Source: Streptomyces viridochromogenes
Lineage (GTDB): Bacteria; Actinomycetota; Actinomycetes; Streptomycetales; Streptomycetaceae
Direction: 5' to 3'
DNA length: 61,056 bases
Assembly (NCBI RefSeq): GCF_001270495.1
Contig: NZ_LGUR01000227.1
Coordinates: forward strand, 1 to 61,056
How positions within the stretch are numbered: position 1 is the stretch's first letter; each line of letters starts with the position of its first letter. Shown here piece after piece: positions 17,906 to 26,754 of this stretch. Both the position numbers and the translations under genes were made by a program. The notes below the pieces were generated by a model. It did not search any database. It was not told the DNA's origin and saw nothing but the letters and a program-made list of their open reading frames with translations.

Positions 17906-19645
17906 ATGCGCCTGCGCGTCCCTGCCGCCCAGCGAAACGCCTCAGCACCCCGCATCGCCTCCATTCCGCCCCTCGCCCTGGCCGGCGGCGGCCTGGCCGT
18001 CGGTGTCGGCGGCCTGTATCTCGCCGGGCTGCTGCTCGCGGGCGGGGACATAGACGCCGGTACGACGGTGCGCGGGGTGAACATCGGGGGCCTGAGCCGA
18101 GCGGAGGCCGTCCGGAAGCTGGAGGAGCGGCTCGGGTCGGCCGGCTCCCGGGACCTCGCCGTGACCGTCGGTGACCGCGAGAGCACGGTCGATCCGCGGC
18201 AGGCCGGCATCACCTTCGACTTCGAGGAGACCGTCGACCGGGCGGTGCGGGCCGACGACATCGACCCGTTCACCGTGATCGGCGGGCTCTTCCGTTCGGG
18301 TGGCCCCGTCCAGCCGGTCGTACGCGTCGACGAGGACAAGGCCCACGCCGCCCTGGGAAAGCTGGCGAAGTCGCTCGACCAGAAGGTCCGCGACGGCGCC
18401 GTCACCTTCGCGGACGGCGAGGTCGACCAGGTCGCCCCGCACAACGGCTACGCACTCGACACGGACGCCGCGGTCGCCCCGCTGCGCGCCTCCTTCCTGC
18501 GCGGCGACGCGGGCGCCGTCACGGCCCTGCCCGCCCGCGAGACGAAACCCGAGGTCACGGCGGAGGAGGTACGACGGGCGGTGCGCGACTTCGCACAGCC
18601 GGCCATGTCGGCACCGGTCAGGCTCACGGCGGCCGACCGCCGTTTCACGATCTCCCCGGACGACCTCGGCGAGTACCTGACGATGCGGCCGGACGACACC
18701 GGCAAGCTGACCCCGAGACTCGACGCCAAGGGCCTGCGCGCCTCCCCCGCGGTGGCCCGCAACCTGTTCGGCCTGCCCGCGGAGCCCCGGAACGCCACGC
18801 TGCGCCTGGTCGGCGACCGGGTCGTGGCGGCCGACGACGCCAGGTCCGGCGTACAGATCACCGACAAGGCGCTCGGCAAGGCCGTACTGCCCCTGCTCAC
18901 CAAGTCGGGTACCGCCCGCACCGGCGAGGTGGCCGCCCGTGTGACCCCGCCTGAGGTCACCGACGAGAACGCCGCGAGGCTGGGCCTGACGGAGAAGATG
19001 TCCTCCTTCACGGTCAACTTCGAGCCGGCTCCGTACCGCACGAAGAACATCGGCCGGGCGGCCGAACTGATCAACGGCTCCGTCGTCATGCCGGGCAGGA
19101 CCTGGAGCTTCAACCGCACCGTCGGCGAACGCACCGAGGCCAACGGCTTCGTCGAGGGCATCATGATCCTCAACGACGAGTTCACCAAGGCGCCCGGCGG
19201 CGGCGTCTCCGCCGTGGCCACGACCATGTTCAACGCGATGTTCTTCGCCGGGGTCAAGCCCGTGGAGTACGGCGCCCATTCGTTCTACATCGAGCGCTAC
19301 CCGGAGGGCCGCGAGGCGACGGTCGCCTGGGGCAGCCTCGACCTGAAGTTCAACAACGACTCCGGCAACGCGATCTACATCCAGGCCGAGTCCACCGAGA
19401 CCTCGGTGACCATCACCTTCCTCGGCACCAGGAAGTACGACGAGATCGGATCGGTCACCGGGCCGCGTACCAACGTGAAGCAGCCGGAGCGGAAGGTCAG
19501 CACCGACGAACGCTGCGTCCCGCAGACCCCGTTGGAGGGATTCGACGTCACCGTGCAACGGGTCTTCGTCGCCGACGGCCGAGAGGTGAAGCGGGAGCCG
19601 TTCCGCACGCACTACACCCCGCGGGACGAGATCGTCTGCGAGTGA
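17906..19645 (+). CDS. VanW family protein with membrane anchor and peptidoglycan-binding-like repeats
   Basis: 579 aa. One N-terminal membrane helix (IPPLALAGGGLAVGVGGLYL) is followed by two YoaR/PG-binding-4-like repeats (GTTVRGVNIGGLSRAEAVRK and a second near residue 205). The VanW domain begins about residue 365 (INGSVVMPGRTWSFNRTVG, GGGVSAVATTMFNAMFFAG). ATG 17906 has GGGAG upstream; a longer frame from 17837 lacks support. The protein should face the cell wall. It converges on galU with 14 bases between stops, and this junction marks the left edge of the biosynthetic cluster. Confidence 0.9.
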   Translation: MRLRVPAAQRNASAPRIASIPPLALAGGGLAVGVGGLYLAGLLLAGGDIDAGTTVRGVNIGGLSRAEAVRKLEERLGSAGSRDLAVTVGDRESTVDPRQAGITFDFEETVDRAVRADDIDPFTVIGGLFRSGGPVQPVVRVDEDKAHAALGKLAKSLDQKVRDGAVTFADGEVDQVAPHNGYALDTDAAVAPLRASFLRGDAGAVTALPARETKPEVTAEEVRRAVRDFAQPAMSAPVRLTAADRRFTISPDDLGEYLTMRPDDTGKLTPRLDAKGLRASPAVARNLFGLPAEPRNATLRLVGDRVVAADDARSGVQITDKALGKAVLPLLTKSGTARTGEVAARVTPPEVTDENAARLGLTEKMSSFTVNFEPAPYRTKNIGRAAELINGSVVMPGRTWSFNRTVGERTEANGFVEGIMILNDEFTKAPGGGVSAVATTMFNAMFFAGVKPVEYGAHSFYIERYPEGREATVAWGSLDLKFNNDSGNAIYIQAESTETSVTITFLGTRKYDEIGSVTGPRTNVKQPERKVSTDERCVPQTPLEGFDVTVQRVFVADGREVKREPFRTHYTPRDEIVCE

Positions 19646-19659
19646 CGCCCCGACACGAG

Positions 19660-20568
19660 CTACTCGGACGCACCCGGCCCGCCGAGTTCCCGGGCCAGCT
19701 CGTGAAGGCGTGGGCCGTATTCCGGGTTGGCGAGTGCCGCGGCGAACTGCGCGATGAGATAGGTCAGGGGATTGCCGGTGTCGTACCACTTCCCCTGAAT
19801 CACCTGGCCGTACATGGCGCGACTGCCGGCATATGCATTGATGGCGTCGGTCAGGTAGATCTCGCCGGTCCGGTGCTCGTACCAGCGCTTGGTCTGCTCA
19901 CGCAGCTCGTCGATGATGTCAGGGGTGACGACATAACCGCCGATGGCCGCGTAGCCCGACGGCGCGTCTCGCGGATTCGGCTTCTCCACCAGGCCGGTGA
20001 TACGAAGGAGGCCGTCCCCGAAATCCTCCTTGACCACGGGCACGCCGTAACGCTGGGAATCGTTCGCGGCCATGGGCATCAGGGCCAGCACGGGGCAGCT
20101 CGTCGCTTCATAGGCCCTGATCAGCTGCTGTGCGCGAGGCACCCCCGCGACGAACACGTCGTCGGGCCACAGGACGAGTATCGGTTCGTCACCGAAGTTC
20201 CGCGCCGCGTTGAGAACCGGGGTTCCGTTTCCGTACGGGCCGTGCTGGTGAAGGTAGGTGATATGCCCGCTCCGGGAAAGCTCACCGACTTCCTCCACGG
20301 CGTCGGCGTAGGCGGTCTTGCCCTCCTTGCGCAGCTGAGCGACTAGCGCCGGATTCGGACGGAAATGATCCTGGATCAAACTCTTGTCGCCCGAGACGAC
20401 AATGGTGATGTCGGTGATCCCTGAAGCCACGAGCTCCCGCACCGTGTGCTCGATGACCGGCTTGTCACCGACCGGGAGCATTTCCTTCGGCGTCGCCTTC
20501 GTCAGGGGAAGCAGACGCGATCCGAGCCCCGCGGCGGGTATGACCGCCCGGCGGATGGTCTTCGACAT
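19660..20568 (-). CDS. galU: UTP-glucose-1-phosphate uridylyltransferase
   Basis: 302 aa. The nucleotidyltransferase signature AAGLGSRLLPLTKATPKEML is at the N terminus, followed by GDKPVIEHTV and, near residue 125, WPDDVFV. It makes UDP-glucose from UTP and glucose 1-phosphate. ATG 20568 has AAAGGG upstream; an in-frame ATG at 20604 would overlap the HAD gene. It is the last gene of the leftward operon. Its presence beside a TreT-like glycosyltransferase suggests it supplies the sugar donor for the product. Confidence 0.93.
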   Translation of the reverse strand: MSKTIRRAVIPAAGLGSRLLPLTKATPKEMLPVGDKPVIEHTVRELVASGITDITIVVSGDKSLIQDHFRPNPALVAQLRKEGKTAYADAVEEVGELSRSGHITYLHQHGPYGNGTPVLNAARNFGDEPILVLWPDDVFVAGVPRAQQLIRAYEATSCPVLALMPMAANDSQRYGVPVVKEDFGDGLLRITGLVEKPNPRDAPSGYAAIGGYVVTPDIIDELREQTKRWYEHRTGEIYLTDAINAYAGSRAMYGQVIQGKWYDTGNPLTYLIAQFAAALANPEYGPRLHELARELGGPGASE

Positions 20569-20590
20569 GGGGCCCTTTCGGCTCGATGGA

Positions 20591-21268
20591 TCAGGCACTG
20601 TCATCGCTGTTCGTCTCCGCCAGGCAGGCAAGCAGGTCGCCGGGGCTGCGCAGCAGTAGGTCCGCCGGTGCGGCGGCATCGTAGAGATGTCCCCAACCCG
20701 CCGCCGCGCCGATCACTCCCGCACGGCGCGCGGCTTCGAGGTCGGTGGGCGCGTCTCCGATGTACACCGCGTTGTCGACGTCGACGGGAATGAGGGAGCA
20801 GGCCTTGCGGATGCCCGCCGGATCGGGCTTCGGTTTCCCGACCTCGTCTCCTCCTACCAGGACCGAGAAATGATCCAGCAGCCCCGCGGCTCCGAGGAGA
20901 ATCTCCGCGGCTCGCCGACTCGCGCCGGTGAAGACCGCGAGAGGGACGGTCCCCTGAAGCCGTTCAAGGACGCTCTTGATGCCCTCACACGGCATGACGG
21001 CACCGGCACGCCGGGCGAGTATCCCGTGGTACACGTCGACTTCCGCATCACCGCACGGGCGTTGCAGCAGCTCGGTGAGCATGGACACGGGTGGGCCGAG
21101 CGAGTAGAGAGCGACGATCTCCGCCGTGCTGCGTACCGTTCCTCCCAGCACGCGCACGGTCTCGCTGAAGGCATCGGGGACGACCGACGCGGAGTCGATC
21201 AGTGTCCCGTCCATGTCCCATACGACGGCCGTGACTTGCTTCCGGCCCGGCGCCATCCGCAGCACCAC
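20591..21268 (-). CDS. HAD-superfamily phosphatase (subfamily IA)
   Basis: About 225 aa. Motif I is WDMDGTLIDS, motif II FTGAS, motif III the Lys in GKPKPDP, and motif IV YIGDAPTDLEAARRAG, so all four HAD motifs are intact. The cap region is phosphoglycolate-phosphatase-like. The start is uncertain: GTG 21268 is used, with ATG 21256 the alternative. It probably dephosphorylates a cyclitol or sugar phosphate in the pathway (inference from position between galU and the LLM gene). Confidence 0.85.
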   Translation of the reverse strand: MVLRMAPGRKQVTAVVWDMDGTLIDSASVVPDAFSETVRVLGGTVRSTAEIVALYSLGPPVSMLTELLQRPCGDAEVDVYHGILARRAGAVMPCEGIKSVLERLQGTVPLAVFTGASRRAAEILLGAAGLLDHFSVLVGGDEVGKPKPDPAGIRKACSLIPVDVDNAVYIGDAPTDLEAARRAGVIGAAAGWGHLYDAAAPADLLLRSPGDLLACLAETNSDDSA

Positions 21269-21303
21269 GGAATCACCCGCACTTTCTGAGGTCGACCATT
21301 TCC

Positions 21304-22188
21304 CTACGCCACCGCTGCGGCGGCTCTGCGCAGTGTGGTGAACACATGCCCTGGTGTCTGCCAAGGGACGTCGAGTACGACTTCGTCGAAGCCCGCCTCC
21401 TGGGCGATGGCAACCGCTCGCGTCGTATCGTCCGCAGACCCGCCGGCGCAGTTGAGCTTCAGGACGCTGGTGAACCGGCCCGTTCGCCCGGCGTCCCGCC
21501 GTACCTCACCGATCTCCTTCAGGTGGGCGGCGAGAGTGTCCGTCTCCATCTGTTCGAGGTCGGCGACGGCGAGCCAGCCGTCCCCGGTCCTGGCGGCGCG
21601 TCTGCGGGCCGGCGCGCTCACGCCGCCTACTAGGAGGGGAGGGCCGCCCGGTTGAACCGGCATGGGATGCATCCACAGATCGGCGGGGATGGTGAAGTGG
21701 TCACCCTCCATCGCGCGGACGTGGCCCTGCCAGGCGTACCGCATGATCCGCATGCACTCCTCCATGCGGGAGCCGCGGTCCTCGAAGGAGTAGCCGAGCG
21801 CCTGCATCTCCTCGGCGAGCCAGCCGGCGCCGACTCCCAGGACGAGCCTCCCCGCGGAGAGGACATCGAGTGTGGCGGCCGTCTTGGCCGTCGCCACGGG
21901 GTGACGCTGGGGCAGGACCAGGACCGCCGTCCCCAACCGCGCGGTCGTGGTCACCGCGGCGACGTGGGCCAGACACGTCAGAGCCTCCAGTTGGGGGTCC
22001 CCAGCGGCCCACGTCATACGGCCGTCCGCACTGTACGGGTACCGCTTCCGGCTCTCCCCGACCATCGCCAGGTGGTCGTTCACCCACAAGGAAGCGGCGC
22101 CCTCGTCCTCCGCCCGGCGGGCCAGTGCGGCAAGCCCCGGGTCCCAGGCTGCCGACGAGGTCGTCGGCAGCGATACACCGATCTCCAT
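21304..22188 (-). CDS. LLM-class F420-dependent oxidoreductase
   Basis: 294 aa luciferase-like TIM barrel. It starts MEIGVSLPTTSSAAWDPG, then GTAVLVLPQRHPVATAKTAAT and LVLGVGAGWLAEEMQALG, with LLVGGVSAPARRRAAR later. This pattern fits the F420-binding (rather than FMN monooxygenase) branch. It directly abuts the cupin-VOC gene, with no gap between coordinates. Probable hydride transfer to or from a cyclitol or sugar intermediate; the substrate is unknown. Confidence 0.85.
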   Translation of the reverse strand: MEIGVSLPTTSSAAWDPGLAALARRAEDEGAASLWVNDHLAMVGESRKRYPYSADGRMTWAAGDPQLEALTCLAHVAAVTTTARLGTAVLVLPQRHPVATAKTAATLDVLSAGRLVLGVGAGWLAEEMQALGYSFEDRGSRMEECMRIMRYAWQGHVRAMEGDHFTIPADLWMHPMPVQPGGPPLLVGGVSAPARRRAARTGDGWLAVADLEQMETDTLAAHLKEIGEVRRDAGRTGRFTSVLKLNCAGGSADDTTRAVAIAQEAGFDEVVLDVPWQTPGHVFTTLRRAAAAVA

Positions 22189-23136
22189 CTACGCCGGTCC
22201 CTCCCCGTCGCTGAACTGCGACCAGGCCGCGCACGGCCCGAAGCGCCGACGGGGAGTGTCCCGCTCGTAGGGCAGGTGAGCTGGAAGGCTGATCAGCTCC
22301 ATCTGCATTCCCCAGGGGGTGAGGAAGTAGAGCCACCGGTCGCCCGCGATGGGACCTGTTGTCACGGAGCGAGGATCTCCGAGGAGCTGAACCCCCGGCT
22401 GCTTGCGGAGATACGCCGCGGCCTCGTCGATGTCCCGGACGTAGAAGGCGAGATGGTGGCCCCCGTGATCGCTGTTCTTGGGCATGGTGCGGTTCTGGTC
22501 CGGCGCGGTGTACTCGAACAACTCGATGTTGGTGACCGGACCGAGCCGGAGCATCGCGATGTCGGCGGTGGCGCGGGGATGCACGTTGAGGGCCTCACGC
22601 ATCCACTCGTCATCGTCCGAGCGGATGGTTCCCTCGCGGTAGAGCAGGTCGGCGCCGAGTACGTCGACGAAGAAGCGCACCGCTTCGTCCAGGTCGGGCA
22701 CGGTGTACGCGATGTGATCGACGTTCGTGGCAGTGGGAATGCCGCGCGCGGGTGCCTCCAGGGAGGGGGCACGCGGGGGGAGACGGCGAGCCACGGCGTC
22801 CGGGACACAGGTGATGACGATGATCTCGGTCGTGGACAGGGAGAGGAGTCGTCCCGCGGTCCCGGCCGGAACGAGGACGACGTGGCCGGCCCTGACGGGG
22901 CTTTCACGTTCCTCCGGGTCCGCTCGGAACGTGGCGTCGCCGCTTACGACGTACCACAGGTACTCGGTGCCCGCGTCGGGATCCGAGCGGTGCACGCTGC
23001 CCTTTTCCAGGACCACGTGATCGATCGACTCGCATTCGCTGAACAACATTCCGCGGCGGGCGAGGGATCGCCAGTGCCTGGAGGCGCTGCCGCCGACCAG
23101 GGCTGTCGCGGCGCCCCTGCTGTCGGTCACGATCAC
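22189..23136 (-). CDS. Cupin-VOC fusion protein, candidate cyclitol epimerase
   Basis: 315 aa. Residues 1-120 form a cupin-like barrel (EYLWYVVSGDATFRADPEE, VRAGHVVLVPAGTAG) with few of the usual His ligands. Residues 137-300 are a vicinal-oxygen-chelate domain: VDHIAYTVPDLDEAVRFFVD, NIELFEY, GGHHLAFYVRDIDEA and MQMELISL provide the expected H/E/H/E metal ligands. VOC proteins act as 2-epi-5-epi-valiolone epimerases in cyclitol pathways (the ValD and CetB type). With the cyclase two genes upstream, that is the leading hypothesis. Its start overlaps the end of the bicupin gene by 4 bases. Confidence 0.8.
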   Translation of the reverse strand: MIVTDSRGAATALVGGSASRHWRSLARRGMLFSECESIDHVVLEKGSVHRSDPDAGTEYLWYVVSGDATFRADPEERESPVRAGHVVLVPAGTAGRLLSLSTTEIIVITCVPDAVARRLPPRAPSLEAPARGIPTATNVDHIAYTVPDLDEAVRFFVDVLGADLLYREGTIRSDDDEWMREALNVHPRATADIAMLRLGPVTNIELFEYTAPDQNRTMPKNSDHGGHHLAFYVRDIDEAAAYLRKQPGVQLLGDPRSVTTGPIAGDRWLYFLTPWGMQMELISLPAHLPYERDTPRRRFGPCAAWSQFSDGEGPA

Positions 23137-23879
23137 AGCTTGTGGCCCCCCTCGATCCCCATCGGAATCTCGAAGCTGGCGCAGACGGCCTTGAGTCCTT
23201 CCGCGGCCGCGGTGATGCGCAGTCCCTCACCGCCCGCCGTGGTGACCGCGATGCCCGGGCGGATCGGGACATCGCCTGATTCGGCCGTGACGGTGGCCTC
23301 GCCGCTGAGGACGAAGAGGGTGTGCTCGGCGCCATGACCGGGCAGGAACTCCGACCCGCCGGGCGTCAGTGACAGCATGCGGATCCGCCGCAGCGGGCCC
23401 TGCAGGACGGGATGGGGGTCCACATCCCTCTCCTGCTCGAGATCGATGATCGTCGCCTTTCCGTGGGGAAGGGGCATGGGTGACACGGCCTTTCGGGTCG
23501 AGTGGGCGAGGGCCACGGTCTGCGGGGCGGGGACTTCCAGGGTCAGCCAGCTGAGCGGCCCCGGACCCACGTTCCGCAGACCGTGAGTGGCGCCCAGCCC
23601 GGTCAGGATCAGTTCGCCTGCCCGTACCGGCTTGGCGACTCCGTTGAGCAGCGCCTCGCCTTCGCCGCTCAGCAGCACGTAGACCTCTTCGGTGCGGCTG
23701 TGCAGGTGCTCGCCGCTGAGGCCGCCTGGTGGGACACAGGCCCACTCGACCGCTTCGTAGGGGCCGCGTAAGCCCGTTCCGCCCGCGATCGACCTCCACT
23801 GCGTCAGGCCCGCGGCTCCGTGGACCCCGTAGACCTGGGACGGCAACTCCAGGTCCGCGATGAGAAGTTCACTCGCCAT
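23133..23879 (-). CDS. Bicupin protein
   Basis: 248 aa with two tandem cupin barrels. The first has motif 1 GLSGEHLHSRTEEVYVLLSG (HxH plus Glu) and motif 2 GATHGLRN, so it is likely metal-binding. The second (GSEFLPGHGAEHTLFVLSG) keeps only a partial ligand set. ATG 23879 overlaps the cyclase stop by 11 bases, so the two should be translationally coupled. Size and layout resemble BacB, the bicupin isomerase of the bacilysin pathway, but the substrate here cannot be read. Likely an isomerase or epimerase acting on the cyclase product. Confidence 0.82.
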   Translation of the reverse strand: MASELLIADLELPSQVYGVHGAAGLTQWRSIAGGTGLRGPYEAVEWACVPPGGLSGEHLHSRTEEVYVLLSGEGEALLNGVAKPVRAGELILTGLGATHGLRNVGPGPLSWLTLEVPAPQTVALAHSTRKAVSPMPLPHGKATIIDLEQERDVDPHPVLQGPLRRIRMLSLTPGGSEFLPGHGAEHTLFVLSGEATVTAESGDVPIRPGIAVTTAGGEGLRITAAAEGLKAVCASFEIPMGIEGGHKL

Positions 23880-25098
23880 CAAGGCCTCCAGCCATCAAGT
23901 CGTCGAGGGCGTGGCGGATTTCGTCGGTTGTCAGGTCGTTGACGAAGCAGGCGGCGCCGATGCCCACCGGGAGGGGCAGCCGCTGGAGCCCGTCCCGGTG
24001 GCGGACCGTGTCGTCCAGTGCCGCGGCCAGCCCGGCGACGTCACACACCGGGTGGTACTGGGGAAGGTTCATGCTGCGCATGACTCGGCCGATGCGCACC
24101 TGTTCGCCGAGCGTGAGCAGACCTCGCCGACGAGCGATCGAGGTAGTCAGGGCCATGTCAATATTGACGGCCTCGCCATGCAGCAGGTCCGGCAGAGCCT
24201 TCATCTCGATGGTGGGACTGAAGGTATGGCCGTAGTCGACGAGTCGTTCCAGGTTGCTTTCCCAGAGATTGGGCTGCAGCTCCTCGAGCATGCCCTGGAC
24301 CGCACGTTCCAGTACCTCCTGGGCCACGTCTCCCTCCCCCTGTCGCGACCGCAGCCGCGAGGCCACCAGAGCGGGGCCGTGCTCCTCAAGCAGTTCGAAC
24401 AGGCGAAAGTCCTTGACCAGGGCGATCTTCAGGATTTCAGCGAACCCGTTATGGAGGTGCCGTTCGGCGAGTGTGGTCAGGAACGTCTTGTCGAGGAGGG
24501 CCAGCGACGGGGCGAAGTACGTGCCGATCCGGTTCTTGTGGTTTTCGAAATTCACGCCAGTTTTGACCCCCACGCCGGCGTCTACGAGGCCGATGAGGGT
24601 TGTGGGAATGCGGACGTAGGGTGTGCTGCGCCGGTAAAGGCTCGCCGCGAACCCGACGATGTCGAGGAGTACGCCGCCACCGATGGCGATGATCGGCTCG
24701 TGCCGGCGTGAGATGCCGAACTCATTCAGGTCGCGGACGACGTGGGCCACGCTGTCCATGGTCTTGTTGCGCTCCTCCGCCGGGAGAACACAGAAGTGCG
24801 GGCGGAGACCATGGGCTTGGAAATATTGCCTCAGCCGGGCTCCGTAGTGTGCCTCGATACGGTCGTCGAGCACGATGAACCGGCGGTTTCCGGTGCGTTC
24901 GCCGGCGCCTGCGAGGGCGAGGTCCTCACGCGTGGGGTCGAGAAGATTGTCGACCATGCGTACTTCGTAGCGGACCGGTTTGGTGGCTTGCACGAGCCAG
25001 GTCGGCGCACTGTCGCCATGCCGGAAAAGTCCCGGGCCGCTCAGAGGATTCTGTATCTGCGGCAGAGAGGGGGCAAAGGACTGGGCGGTGCTCTCCAT
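23869..25098 (-). CDS. Sedoheptulose 7-phosphate cyclase (EEVS/EVS class)
   Basis: 409 aa, dehydroquinate-synthase fold. The NAD-binding signature IIAIGGGVLLDIVGFAAS is followed by YRRSTPYVRIPTTLIGLVDA and GVKTGVNFENHKNRIGTYFA, which mark the sugar-phosphate-cyclase branch rather than primary-metabolism AroB. Metal-ligand regions appear at NGFAEILKIALVKD, DYGHTFSP and LLHGEAVNIDMALT. The reaction would convert sedoheptulose 7-phosphate to 2-epi-5-epi-valiolone or a stereoisomer. I cannot separate EEVS from EVS/DDGS by eye; no O-methyltransferase sits beside it, which argues against a mycosporine pathway. ATG 25098 has AAGGAT upstream. This is the defining enzyme of the cluster. Confidence 0.92.
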   Translation of the reverse strand: MESTAQSFAPSLPQIQNPLSGPGLFRHGDSAPTWLVQATKPVRYEVRMVDNLLDPTREDLALAGAGERTGNRRFIVLDDRIEAHYGARLRQYFQAHGLRPHFCVLPAEERNKTMDSVAHVVRDLNEFGISRRHEPIIAIGGGVLLDIVGFAASLYRRSTPYVRIPTTLIGLVDAGVGVKTGVNFENHKNRIGTYFAPSLALLDKTFLTTLAERHLHNGFAEILKIALVKDFRLFELLEEHGPALVASRLRSRQGEGDVAQEVLERAVQGMLEELQPNLWESNLERLVDYGHTFSPTIEMKALPDLLHGEAVNIDMALTTSIARRRGLLTLGEQVRIGRVMRSMNLPQYHPVCDVAGLAAALDDTVRHRDGLQRLPLPVGIGAACFVNDLTTDEIRHALDDLMAGGLDGE

Positions 25099-25232
25099 GG
25101 ATGCTGATCCTTACCGGGGTGTGGGGGTCGATCGGGTACGTCCTTGCACGTGCTTGTCCAGGCCCGCCGTAGAAGAGCACGCCGTGTATGAGCTGCGCAC
25201 TTCCGCGAGAAGCACAACGGCTCAGCGCCTTG

Positions 25233-26627
25233 TCACGGTTGCTCCATGATCCGGTGGCCCGACAGAATTCTGCGGTAGAGGGTGCAGTAGTCCAGGAATT
25301 CGCGGTCGATGAGAAACTGGCTCGCGCAGCGGCGTCGAGCGGCTTCCCCCATCTTGTTCCGGAGTGCCGGGTCTTCGAGGAGTTGCACGACAGCGCGGCC
25401 GAACGTCTGGAAATCGTGTGGATTGCGGATCAGCAGCCCTTCGATGCCGTCACGGATCTGGGCCGGTATTCCGCCCACGGCGCTGGCGACGATCGCCTTT
25501 CCCTTCCACATCGCCTCTGTGACGGTGAGCCCGAATCCTTCCCGCAGGCTCTTCTGCAGTACGACGTCCGCGCGCTGTTGCAGGGCGTTGACGACCTGCG
25601 CGTTGGTGTCGGTGTCCGTCAGGGAGAGGGTCACGACATGAACCCGCCTCCTTGTGGAGGGCGGAAGCCCCTGCCAGGCCTCTCGCAGCCTGTGGAGGAT
25701 CTGGGCCCCTTCCGGATCGTCCGGGATGTCAGCGGGATCCGGGCCGGCGAGCACGAGGTGGGCGTCGGCCCGGACAGGGGCCACATATGTGGCGAAACCC
25801 TCCAGAACTCCGGCCATGTCCTTGAGCGGATCCCACCGGGAGACCTGGATCACCATGGGGGCGTCGGGCGGTAGGTGATCGTCTTGCAGGACGCGCGCCC
25901 CTCGGGTGTTCCGGGTCGGCCTGCCGTCGGTGGGGGGCTCCAGCCCGATGGCCCTGAGCAGTTCATGGACGGCGGGCGCCGCCAGCGGGCGGTTCTTCCG
26001 ACTCGCGGGGTCGATCGACGGCCGCAGCACGAGGACCTTGCCGTCCTCCTGCCGCAACTGGGGCGGGGCGTATTCGGCAACGGAAAATCCGCAGACCTCC
26101 GGCGTGCGTAAGTAGGGCCGCAGGAATTGCCAGGTCTCGTCGACAATGCCTGACGCTACCGATGTCCCGATATGGCAGCGCCATGCCACGCGCAGTCCAC
26201 GAGCAGCGAGGTGGGGCGCCAGGCCAAGGGTCTGCGGGTCATGGAGGACACATATGTCGTCGACCCCCACCCAGTTCGCGACTTCTTCTGCCTGGCGGCG
26301 CGTGGTGGTTTCGTATAACTTTCGCTCGACCTCCCCGAGGCTGCCGACCTCGTCCACGCCGCCATGCAGACGATGATGCAGTCGCTTCGTCACCGTGAAG
26401 AATTCCGCCTCGCCGTTCAGCACAAGCCACCGGGCACGAATCCCCGAGTCGTTGTGAAGTCTGACGGAGCTGTCGAGCAGCTCCGCCACACCACCGCCTG
26501 TTGCCGTTGTGTTCACGTGCCAGACAGTGCGGCCGGCCATGACGGCCGCCAGGCCGGGAGGAAGAGTTACGGGTGAGGAGACCGCACGGCCAGGATCGGG
26601 CTTGAATTCACTCACGAGCGATCCCAC
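25233..26627 (-). CDS. GT4 glycosyltransferase, TreT (trehalose synthase)-like
   Basis: 464 aa, GT-B fold. The N-terminal HVNTTATGGGVAELLDS is characteristic of TreT-type trehalose glycosyltransferring synthases. The donor-binding half has QVSRWDPLKDMAGVLEGF and the EX7E motif EGFGLTVTE followed by ASAVGGIP. TreT joins an NDP-glucose to a glucose acceptor. In this setting the acceptor could be a cyclitol, giving a trehalose-like pseudodisaccharide. It is the first gene of the leftward operon, 134 bases before the cyclase. GTG 26627 is the longest start; GTG 26615, with GGGA 6 bases upstream, is equally plausible. Confidence 0.88.
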   Translation of the reverse strand: MGSLVSEFKPDPGRAVSSPVTLPPGLAAVMAGRTVWHVNTTATGGGVAELLDSSVRLHNDSGIRARWLVLNGEAEFFTVTKRLHHRLHGGVDEVGSLGEVERKLYETTTRRQAEEVANWVGVDDICVLHDPQTLGLAPHLAARGLRVAWRCHIGTSVASGIVDETWQFLRPYLRTPEVCGFSVAEYAPPQLRQEDGKVLVLRPSIDPASRKNRPLAAPAVHELLRAIGLEPPTDGRPTRNTRGARVLQDDHLPPDAPMVIQVSRWDPLKDMAGVLEGFATYVAPVRADAHLVLAGPDPADIPDDPEGAQILHRLREAWQGLPPSTRRRVHVVTLSLTDTDTNAQVVNALQQRADVVLQKSLREGFGLTVTEAMWKGKAIVASAVGGIPAQIRDGIEGLLIRNPHDFQTFGRAVVQLLEDPALRNKMGEAARRRCASQFLIDREFLDYCTLYRRILSGHRIMEQP

Positions 26628-26743
26628 AGCATCTCACATTCTGGTGTCTCATTGCGGGCACAGCTTCAATCTCCGGTGCTGCCCCCCGAGTCTGAACGCC
26701 ACCTCATTGAGAGGTATGCCGAAAAACCGAAAGAGGCTGGCGT

Positions 26744-26754
26744 GTGAATTTCAC
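26744..26754. promoter_or_regulatory. Inverted repeat in the divergent promoter region
   Basis: GTGAATTTCAC, with five-base arms around a central T, lies about 120 bases upstream of the GT4 start in a low-GC stretch. A second partial palindrome centred on AGCGCT at 26816-26821 recalls LacI-type operators. Both are candidate regulator sites only. Confidence 0.3.

Noticed and set aside
17942..19789. 615-aa minus-strand open frame
   Set aside because: Antisense to the VanW gene and overlapping the galU 3-prime end. No recognisable motif.
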